In this document: positions 1 to 5,331 of the stretch, in pieces
How positions within the stretch are numbered: the stretch's first letter is position 1
Layout of the letters: each line of letters opens with the position of its first letter
Assembly (NCBI GenBank): GCA_021847625.1
Contig: JAJZQK010000211.1
Location: 1-6,359 of the forward strand
Direction of reading: 5' to 3'
From: Chloroflexota bacterium
Lineage (GTDB): Bacteria > Chloroflexota > FW602-bin22 > JAMCYS01
Length of the DNA: 6,359 bases
The notes under the pieces: model-generated
What the model was told of the DNA's origin: nothing
Databases searched by the model: none
The model's input: only the letters and a program-made list of their open reading frames with translations
Made by a program: the position numbers and the translations under genes

Positions 1-2263
1 TCCGATCTCTGAGCATAGCCGGCGACCAGTCGCGGACGCTCCGCAGCCGCGCGAGTAGTCCAGCGATGAGCTCCGAGTAGTAAACGCTTACTGGCCGGCT
101 GGCTGGGAGGGTTGATCGCCAGGACATCGCGGTGAGTCTCAGCACCTGCTCGGTCAAGTACGTGAGGTCTCGGTACGTGGACTCCTTGTGTAGGCGGATC
201 AGCAAGGGGTGGGGAAGAGGGGAGTCGGGCCGTTTCAGCAGGGACGGACCGTTCGTCGCGAGCAGGCGAGTGTAGCGACCGAGCTGGACAATCGTGCCGC
301 GCTCGGGGACGTACGCGCCTTTGACCGAGCCGTCTCTCCCCGTGATGCCCGGCTGGGCCCTGTCGAGAAGGTCGAAGGGATGGTCGTCGGAGATCGTGAG
401 GAACGCGAACTCCACGTTCTGATCCTCGCCCACCTCGCGCACGCACCGGGCAACCATCTCCGCGATCTCCACGTTGCGTAAGGGCTTGAAGGAGTGAAAG
501 ACTATCCGAACGGTGTCGCCCAGTTGCCAGCCGTTACGTGCCTTGATGTCGCGCAGTACGGCGGTGGTCTCTTCCTGCAACACCACGGGGTACTCGTCGT
601 AGGAGCACTCCCGGGAGGCGTTGCCCAACAGATAGTTGCCGTCCCCACGGAACACCGTGGTTACCCCTACAAAACGCTGACGCCTCTCGACGCGGCTTCC
701 TGATAGTTCGACGGTGCCCAGCCCGATGATCAGCTCGTCACTGATGGTCAGGTCATGGTCGACGGTCCATGGTATGCCGCCCATCTTCGCATAGAGGGCT
801 ACGGCGATGTTCTGGAGCGTGAACTGCAGCGAGTAGGGTGTCTGGGTGATCGTCGCGAGCCGGACCTCCTGAACTGGTACGCCGGCCATGAGTAACAACG
901 CCTTGCTCTGGAGGTAGGGCTTCTCGGCATCTGGGATATCTGCATCCTCGTCGAGCAGGGCCACTATCGCGGCGTCGGGAGGCGAGGCGTTGGATGCCAG
1001 GAACTCCTCCGCCGCCCGCCGGTAGGCGGCGCCAGCGTTGGTCTTGCCACTGGCCAGCCAAGGTACACGCTGAACGATAAACCGTGGATTGACGAGCCCA
1101 AACGTCTTCCCAAAGCTGGCGGAGTACTGAGAGCGGCCGTTTGGCACGACGATACCGTCGCGCAGATTCGTGACGAAGTTCTCGACCTTGCCCTGCACGG
1201 TGTCGGGGCATAGCACGAGGATGCTCGGCGACTTCTTCGGGAAGGTATCACGGCTAAACGGGCCGTATCGTTCTAGGCCAGACCACGGATGGCGCCACCG
1301 CTTACTGCGTGCAGCGTCAAAGCAGTACTCCACCGGCGGGGCAGCGACGACCGACTGGTAGTCCGGGGCATTGGCGACGGCAATGCGCTCGCCGACAGTG
1401 CACTCCAGGTCTGGCGCCAGGAGGAAAGGCGACTTCTTATGGAGGAACGTACTCATTTTGTCGAGGAGCGCCTCTAGTGCCGGTGCGGCGAAAAACCGCT
1501 CCTCCTCGCGCCGCCGCTCCTCCTCGAACCGCGCATACGTCGGGCCCAGTATGGTCTTGAGGCACCTGGCGAACGAGGCCTTCGAGCCTTCGAGCCATAC
1601 CTGATCGATGGGCACGCTCGTCTGGTTCTCATCGAATGCCTCCGATAGCCAGACCATCTGGCCCTTGACTTGGTCCACCCTGCCGACTGCCCGTCGCTGG
1701 TCCGGCTCCGGCTCACGCCGGACGACATAAAGGCCGCCGAGGCTGACCCCCGCCTGTGTCAGCTCAGCCAGAGAGGCCAGAACCTCCCAGCGCATCTGAA
1801 TCTGCATGAACAGCCCGACGAAGGCGTCGCCGTCCCGAGATTCGACGAGCCGGGCGTCGAGCTCGAACTTCGGCCGGATCTTGAAGCGAGTGAGGAGCGA
1901 TGATGGGGCCTTGATCTTGGCGCCAACTTTCTCGACCAGCTCGTCCTTTAGGCTAAGGAAGGTGAATGGGCGACGCCGAAACGTCTCGTACTGCGGGAAC
2001 TGGTGCGGGAGTACGTCGGCGATGCGCGCCGCGAGCAGTCTCAAGTGCTCACCTGTAATCACCGTGACCGCCTCGCCGAACGGCGGAACGGTCTGTGCCT
2101 CACGCGGTAGTCCGTAGACTTTGCCCTCATCCCAGTAGAGGAACCACGCGGCTCCCAGCCGCTGCTTGAGAGGACGCAGTTCGTCGTTGTCCGGCATGTC
2201 CCGCAGGTATGCGGTAAACGTCGGGCTGCTGAAGCTGAGCCGAAAGCCGTTGAGCTCGATCAT
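1..2263 (-). CDS. ago: Catalytically inactive long (long-B, RsAgo-like) prokaryotic Argonaute, 3' end cut by the window
   Basis: This is a nucleic-acid-guided defence protein of the cytoplasm. I checked the minus frame triplet by triplet from ATG 2263 to base 2 and found no stop, giving 754 residues. An in-frame TAG lies six codons upstream, so ATG 2263 is the first possible start, although its Shine-Dalgarno is poor. Residues 1-~110 look like the N domain, ~110-235 like L1 and a reduced PAZ (RFKIRPKFELDAR, then RWEVLASLAEL), and ~245-258 is a charged linker helix (FEEERRREEER). MID begins near 345 and carries Y450, K454, Q465 and K493, the guide 5'-phosphate pocket, with the 4/11/28 spacing I recall for RsAgo. 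PIWI starts near 497 (GGIPW). The first catalytic Asp is Gly (IIGLG, 516) and the HRDG-type Asp is replaced (HSFKP, 590-594). The final position reads VYYSEL, also without an Asp. It should therefore bind but not cleave. The frame ends in MLRDR, so probably only a few residues are missing. Confidence 0.93.
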   Translation of the reverse strand, partial: MIELNGFRLSFSSPTFTAYLRDMPDNDELRPLKQRLGAAWFLYWDEGKVYGLPREAQTVPPFGEAVTVITGEHLRLLAARIADVLPHQFPQYETFRRRPFTFLSLKDELVEKVGAKIKAPSSLLTRFKIRPKFELDARLVESRDGDAFVGLFMQIQMRWEVLASLAELTQAGVSLGGLYVVRREPEPDQRRAVGRVDQVKGQMVWLSEAFDENQTSVPIDQVWLEGSKASFARCLKTILGPTYARFEEERRREEERFFAAPALEALLDKMSTFLHKKSPFLLAPDLECTVGERIAVANAPDYQSVVAAPPVEYCFDAARSKRWRHPWSGLERYGPFSRDTFPKKSPSILVLCPDTVQGKVENFVTNLRDGIVVPNGRSQYSASFGKTFGLVNPRFIVQRVPWLASGKTNAGAAYRRAAEEFLASNASPPDAAIVALLDEDADIPDAEKPYLQSKALLLMAGVPVQEVRLATITQTPYSLQFTLQNIAVALYAKMGGIPWTVDHDLTISDELIIGLGTVELSGSRVERRQRFVGVTTVFRGDGNYLLGNASRECSYDEYPVVLQEETTAVLRDIKARNGWQLGDTVRIVFHSFKPLRNVEIAEMVARCVREVGEDQNVEFAFLTISDDHPFDLLDRAQPGITGRDGSVKGAYVPERGTIVQLGRYTRLLATNGPSLLKRPDSPLPHPLLIRLHKESTYRDLTYLTEQVLRLTAMSWRSTLPASRPVSVYYSELIAGLLARLRSVRDWSPAMLRDR

Positions 2264-2460
2264 CGCGTGCTGCTGTACCTATGCTTCTCTATCTATTGTC
2301 GCCACCAAATTAGCACAAATGTGCGAAAAGCGCTACCGGTTGGCTTCATGTTCAACCAACCCATAGATTGGTACCAGTGTTTGTGATTCTAGGCCGGTGG
2401 CCAGCCTACCGCTCCAACTTGGCATACCTGATAGTGTGCCATGCCTCAGCCCTTCGGCGG
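2264..2460 (-). other. pAgo upstream region, no convincing promoter
   Basis: This 197-base stretch separates the decayed recombinase from the pAgo start and is more AT-rich towards the gene. I see no good -35/-10 pair: TTGTGC and TAGATA 17 bases apart match consensus at only about half their positions. It contains a perfect 12-base palindrome (2313-2324) and a 6-base inverted repeat, GGTTGG/CCAACC (2338-2343 and 2356-2361). A weak resemblance to the start of the WGR gene and to the junction between the WGR gene and the small gene (around 2345-2440) suggests the recombinase relic may continue here. Apparent reading frames in this stretch lack any family signal. Confidence 0.4.
2313..2324. promoter_or_regulatory. 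Perfect 12-base palindrome upstream of the pAgo gene, possible operator
   Basis: The sequence GCACAAATGTGC reads as GCACA-2-TGTGC on both strands and lies about 50 bases before the pAgo start codon, where a repressor site could sit. It overlaps the only weak -35-like hexamer there. Palindromes this short can arise by chance, so the regulatory role is inference. Confidence 0.22.
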
Positions 2461-2690
2461 CTATCTCTTTATCAGCCTTTCGACCGCCTTCTCCAAGCCC
2501 CGCTCGTTCGGCTGAGTGCAGATTGTCGTCGGGTCCAGCCGCGAGCGGCACGGCAGGGTGGCCCCGGTCAATAGGTTCTTGCCCGCCTCCAGCGCCTGCT
2601 TGCCGAGGATGTGCCTCAAGATGTAGGGGCTCGGGTCTGTGAGATCGGCACCCTGGGCTTAGTCGACCACGATATCGTACACCGCGGAGG
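2461..2690 (-). pseudogene. Decayed C-terminal fragment of a second tyrosine recombinase
   Basis: The minus frame ending at TAG 2461-2463 aligns without gaps to the last 57 residues of the intact recombinase at 3324-4283, with about 30 identities by eye (LRHILGKQALEAGKNL versus LRHTFGKQALDAGENL). Weaker similarity continues upstream through an in-frame TAA at 2659-2661, which stands where the intact gene has a Tyr codon, to about 2690. No start codon or N-terminal half is present. The catalytic signature is ruined: the box II His is Tyr (PYILRH), the second His is Arg (LPCRSRL) and the nucleophilic Tyr is Cys (TTICTQP). The box II Arg survives. The level of divergence suggests a related but distinct recombinase, or an old duplication, rather than a recent copy. 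Confidence 0.8.
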
Positions 2691-2771
2691 CGCAGCGGAG
2701 AGGACTTGTAGAAGGGTAATGAAGGTTACCTGGCCGGTGGCCCTTGCGGCAGCGGGGCTGGCATCACAGGT

Positions 2772-3062
2772 TTAGCCGAACCTCTTGGCTGTCACGATGG
2801 CGACGGGTCGTCCCTTGGCCCTCATCAGATTGGCCACCTCTTCGAGCGTCTTTCTGGAGTAGGGAGAAGCCACGGGCAGAATGATGAGCACCGTACCTGC
2901 GGGCAGGCCATTGGCCACTTTCTGCCACTGGGCCTTGAAGGGGAGCAGGTTACCCGGCACGAGGGCCGGGTTATCAAAATGCACCGTGGCCCGTTGCAGC
3001 GCCGAAGGCGGCCCGCTCACCTGAATGGCCCAATTGTTGTCTTGACTCCCAGTTGCTTTCAT
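2772..3062 (-). CDS. Small protein of unknown function, last gene of the recombinase-WGR cassette
   Basis: The product has 96 residues. Its ATG overlaps the stop of the WGR gene in an ATGA, so it is probably translationally coupled. I recognise no named domain. The first half contains WAIQVSGPPSALQRATVHFD. The second half alternates a hydrophobic strand (TVLIILPVA), a charged helix (RKTLEEVANLMRAKG) and another strand (RPVAIVTAKRF), which suggests a small alpha/beta fold of Rossmann-like strand-helix-strand type. There is no signal peptide, membrane segment or metal-binding motif. Its fixed position behind a recombinase and a WGR protein suggests an accessory role in the mobile element, such as DNA binding or regulation of excision. 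That is inferred from context alone. Confidence 0.75.
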   Translation of the reverse strand: MKATGSQDNNWAIQVSGPPSALQRATVHFDNPALVPGNLLPFKAQWQKVANGLPAGTVLIILPVASPYSRKTLEEVANLMRAKGRPVAIVTAKRFG

Positions 3063-3322
3063 TTAAAGTCAACTACTTGGTACCCCCGCCTCAGACGTCG
3101 CCTGATCGCCCACTCGACATAAGGTTGAGCGCTATCACGGTCGGGGTATAGCGCCGCCAGCGACCGGCCCTCCGTGCCCAGTCGTCCCCAGCTACGGACT
3201 AGGGCCACTTCGCCCCAGAACGTGGGCTGCCAAACTAGGGTATAGAAGCGGCGACGATTCTTGGCCGGGTCGACGCAGGCGAAATGGGCGTAGGCTTGGA
3301 AGCGTACGATATCGCCGACCAT
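3059..3322 (-). CDS. Small WGR-domain protein
   Basis: The motif SWGRLGTEGRS followed by a charged helix and RRGYQVVDF identifies a nearly stand-alone WGR domain. This fold is known as a DNA- or RNA-binding module in PARPs and in bacterial proteins fused to other domains. From ATG 3322 the product has 87 residues, with an N-terminal strand region (RFQAYAHFACVDPAKN) preceding the domain. I chose ATG 3322 because it lies one base after the recombinase TGA (TGAGATG), typical of coupled translation. A TTG at 3346 would add eight residues and has a GGAGAGGG stretch three bases before it, so it cannot be excluded. There is no catalytic domain. Lying between a recombinase and a small coupled gene, it may be a DNA-binding accessory factor for the recombinase (inference). 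Confidence 0.85.
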   Translation of the reverse strand: MVGDIVRFQAYAHFACVDPAKNRRRFYTLVWQPTFWGEVALVRSWGRLGTEGRSLAALYPDRDSAQPYVEWAIRRRLRRGYQVVDFK

Positions 3323-3323
3323 C

Positions 3324-4283
3324 TCAGCTGGTGGCGAGCTTATCAACCGCCCTCTCCAAGTCCCGCTCGCTGGGTTTGGTATAGATCGCCGTCGTCTCCA
3401 GGCGCTCGTGTCCCATCAGAGTGGCTACCGTGACGAGGTTCTCGCCGGCGTCGAGGGCCTGCTTGCCGAAGGTGTGACGCAGGGTGTGGGGGGTGACCCC
3501 CTCCAGCCGGGCCAGCCGTGCGTACTTGCCCACCAGGTTCTCCACTGCCTGGGGTTTGAGGCCGTCGCCCCGCTGGCCGATGAAGAAGTGGTCGTCGGAT
3601 ACCTTTGGCCGCACTGCGAGATAGTCGCCGATGGCGCGGCGGGCATCTACGTTGAGGGGGATGGAGCGGTACTTGCTGCCCTTGCCCGAGCGCACCACGA
3701 GCGAGCCCTTACGCTCAGAGATCTTGATGTCGTCCAGGCGCAGAGCGCAGAGCTCACCCACGCGCAGGCCGGTGTGGCGCAGGGTGAGCACGATCGCCAG
3801 ATCACGCTTGCTACCATCCTTCTCGGCCGCCCTGATCAAGCGGTCGACCTCGCGTTTCTCCAAGGCCTTGGGGGCGGCGGGAACACTGGCCAGTCCCTTG
3901 ACCGATTGGGTCGGCAGCTCGTCGATGATCTTGCTGGCCTTGGCCCACTGGAAGAAGCGCCGTAGCGCCGCCAGACGCCGGTTGACCGTGGCGGGGGAGC
4001 GGCGTTCGACGGTGACGAGGTGCGCCTTGTAGTCGCGCACATCGGTGGGGGCGACGGCCGCTGCGCTGAAGGCCTCGCCGTTGGCTACCGCGAACCAGCG
4101 GGCGAAGCAGCGCAGGTCGGACTCGTAGCTGGCCAGGGTTCTCGGGGAGGCTTCCTGGCGTTGGAGGTCCGTGAGGAAAGAGATATCTTCTTGTTCCACG
4201 GTGGAGGCCTCGACGCTGAATGCTGTACCGATTCTTCGAATTGTGGGTTGGGCGTCGATAGATCGAATACGGATAAAGGCCAT
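3324..4283 (-). CDS. Tyrosine recombinase (XerC/XerD-like integrase)
   Basis: The product has 319 residues and is a site-specific DNA recombinase. Residues ~30-120 form a core-binding SAM-like domain (SPRTLASYESDLRCFARWF). Residues ~140-319 form the catalytic domain, with all expected residues: R174 (TGLRVGEL), a Lys in the beta-hairpin (K201 or K204, SGKGSKYRSIPL), H266 and R269 (TPHTLRHTF), H292 (LMGHERLETT) and nucleophile Y301 (AIYTKP). Length and motif order match Xer-type enzymes and small phage or plasmid integrases. ATG 4283 sits only a few bases from the predicted transcription start and has no Shine-Dalgarno, so it may be leaderless. A GTG at residue 29 is an alternative start. The gene heads a cassette with a WGR gene and a small gene. 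It could move the cassette or resolve plasmid dimers; its target site is not proven. Confidence 0.95.
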   Translation of the reverse strand: MAFIRIRSIDAQPTIRRIGTAFSVEASTVEQEDISFLTDLQRQEASPRTLASYESDLRCFARWFAVANGEAFSAAAVAPTDVRDYKAHLVTVERRSPATVNRRLAALRRFFQWAKASKIIDELPTQSVKGLASVPAAPKALEKREVDRLIRAAEKDGSKRDLAIVLTLRHTGLRVGELCALRLDDIKISERKGSLVVRSGKGSKYRSIPLNVDARRAIGDYLAVRPKVSDDHFFIGQRGDGLKPQAVENLVGKYARLARLEGVTPHTLRHTFGKQALDAGENLVTVATLMGHERLETTAIYTKPSERDLERAVDKLATS

Positions 4284-4294
4284 TATACGGATTC

Positions 4295-4324
4295 ATAATA
4301 CACAGCCCATTGACGAGCGGTCAA
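4295..4324 (-). promoter_or_regulatory. Sigma70-like promoter of the recombinase cassette
   Basis: On the minus strand TTGACC (4324-4319) is followed after 18 bases by TATTAT (4300-4295), each matching five of six consensus positions. Transcription would start near 4287, almost at the ATG, implying a very short or absent leader. The -35 hexamer lies within the inverted repeat at 4308-4326, so binding there would block polymerase. Confidence 0.55.
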
Positions 4325-4326
4325 TG
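4308..4326. repeat. Inverted repeat with 7-base arms and 5-base spacer in front of the recombinase gene
   Basis: CATTGAC (4308-4314) and GTCAATG (4320-4326) are perfect reverse complements around the spacer GAGCG. The repeat covers the -35 box of the cassette promoter. It could be an operator for autoregulation or a core-type crossover site, since tyrosine recombinases bind paired inverted arms around a short spacer. Neither role is demonstrated by the sequence. Confidence 0.45.
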
Positions 4327-4395
4327 ACTTAGTTGTTCTTCGTTTACGGGTAGTCTCAGGAAGGAGAATGATCCTTTTGAACAGGAAGTGAGTGA

Positions 4396-5331
4396 CTAGG
4401 GTGTTGGTGTAGATCCCAATGGAGTAGTTGGCGTAGCCGGTGCTGGTGGGAGGGCGGTTGGGGAGAACGTCACCGTGGGCGTGGCAAGAGCGGTGGGAGT
4501 ACTAGATATCGGTAAGGTAGCCTGGGGGGTACCTGCCAGTCCTTGGACGGGTGTAGTGGAAGGAGTACTGGTTGTAGGTAAGGTAGCCTGAGGGGTATTC
4601 ACCAACCCTTGTACTGGCGTTGCGGGAGGAGTCCCGCTGGCCGGAGAGGGTGACCGGAAGGGGATGTAGGCTGCCAGAGACAAGGCTAGCAAAAGCAACG
4701 CAATAAGTGAGTTACGAAACCAGACTTGCGCCCCACCCAGGTAGGTGGCTTTTCTGTTGATCTCACCAACGTTGTGGGCGAAGGAGAGGAAGAGATCGAC
4801 GACGCGTTCGCGCTGAACGTATTGCAGGCAACCCGTCGACAACGCAAAGATGTCGTTGGCGCTGGGGTACATAAACCGGTAGTCGCCCACCGCTACGGCT
4901 CTAAACGCCAAGTAAATGGTCAGCATGAGCGAGGCGACTACGATAACGAAGAGTGTAGTAGCGGCACCAATTATCACCGCAGACGGCATCTTCCCCTGAT
5001 CCAGAAGCAACCCGACAAACCCGGTTATGAAGGCGGTGGTAAGGCCTGTGATCCCGATAAGGGTGAAGGCCTTAGCCTCGATCTTGGCAGACCGATCCTC
5101 CTCGCGTCTCAGCAAGTCGGTGCAATATGCGAGGGCATCGTCCAACTTCTCTCCATGCAGATCGCCGAACTTCTCTCGGATTCTCGCACGGCCCTCGCGA
5201 TAGGGCAGGTGTGCCTCGGGGAAGGGCGAACGCGCCTCGGGGAAGGGTTTATTCCCAACTAGGATGAGAAGCCAGTCCAGGCCTACCCGCTCGGCAAGGG
5301 AGGAACGCTTTCGAGGTAGACTAGGCACCAT
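4396..5331 (-). CDS. Three-helix membrane protein with Pro/Thr-rich tail, paired with the ATP-grasp ligase
   Basis: The product has 311 residues. A charged, probably cytoplasmic region (1-87) ends in RREEDRSAKIEAKAF, followed by hydrophobic segments at ~88-110, ~117-143 and ~206-225. A low-complexity tail (226-311) has no acidic residues and no Lys, and contains a 22-residue repeat. The charged helix running into 'IEAKA' and a pair of closely spaced helices resembles the layout of Pycsar/SLATT-type 2TM effectors. This is a resemblance, not an assignment. An even number of crossings before the third helix would put the tail outside the cell, like a wall-spanning stalk. ATG 5331 lies inside the end of the ATP-grasp gene (11-base overlap, different frame) and has an ideal Shine-Dalgarno, so the two are co-translated. 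The protein may be partner, target or effector of the ligase. Confidence 0.85.
   Translation of the reverse strand: MVPSLPRKRSSLAERVGLDWLLILVGNKPFPEARSPFPEAHLPYREGRARIREKFGDLHGEKLDDALAYCTDLLRREEDRSAKIEAKAFTLIGITGLTTAFITGFVGLLLDQGKMPSAVIIGAATTLFVIVVASLMLTIYLAFRAVAVGDYRFMYPSANDIFALSTGCLQYVQRERVVDLFLSFAHNVGEINRKATYLGGAQVWFRNSLIALLLLALSLAAYIPFRSPSPASGTPPATPVQGLVNTPQATLPTTSTPSTTPVQGLAGTPQATLPISSTPTALATPTVTFSPTALPPAPATPTTPLGSTPTP
4489..4620 (-). repeat. Two tandem 66-base units encoding a 22-residue Pro/Thr repeat
   Basis: Residues 238-259 and 260-281 of the membrane protein share TPVQGL, then TPQATLP and STP, with about 16 of 22 residues identical and no gap. At DNA level both units contain GGTAAGGTAGCCTG followed by GGGGTA, exactly 66 bases apart. 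This is an in-frame internal duplication within the low-complexity tail. Confidence 0.85.
5213..5247 (-). repeat. 21-base tandem duplication near the N-terminus of the membrane protein
   Basis: The plus-strand string GCCTCGGGGAAGGG occurs at 5213-5226 and 5234-5247, 21 bases apart. It encodes two copies of a seven-residue unit, FPEARSP and FPEAHLP (residues ~30-43), before the membrane segments. The duplication is in frame and changes only the cytoplasmic spacer. Confidence 0.7.

Noticed and set aside
209..1728. Many short open frames on both strands (for example 209-481 plus, 753-1211 minus, 1474-1728 minus)
   Set aside because: They lie inside the single long minus-strand frame of the Argonaute, have Arg/Ser/Pro-rich shadow composition and show no domain motifs.
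2333..2551. 72-residue minus-strand frame starting with MPLAAGPDDNLHSAERAG
   Set aside because: It overlaps the recombinase relic in a different frame. The homologous frame is the neighbouring one, so this is a shadow.
2662..2771. Possible gene, RNA or terminator between the 96-residue gene and the recombinase relic
   Set aside because: I see only a weak GGTAA/TTACC hairpin and GGCC-rich stretches, with no T-run and no conserved pattern.
3408..4298. Long plus- and minus-strand open frames (185, 161, 133 and 92 residues) over the recombinase
   Set aside because: The minus-strand recombinase frame has every family motif; these are alternate frames without any recognisable motif.
4363..4379. 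Hairpin AAGGA-6-TCCTT after the membrane-protein gene as a terminator
   Set aside because: The stem has only five pairs and no T-run follows on the minus strand, where transcription would end.
4396..4653. Thr/Ser-rich tail as a graspetide core for the adjacent ligase
   Set aside because: Graspetide rings need Asp/Glu side chains joined to Ser/Thr or Lys. The tail has no acidic residues or Lys, so it is unlikely to be the substrate.
4726..5262. 178-residue plus-strand frame
   Set aside because: It is antisense to the membrane protein, has no hydrophobic pattern or motif, and the minus frame has clear helices and a good ribosome binding site.
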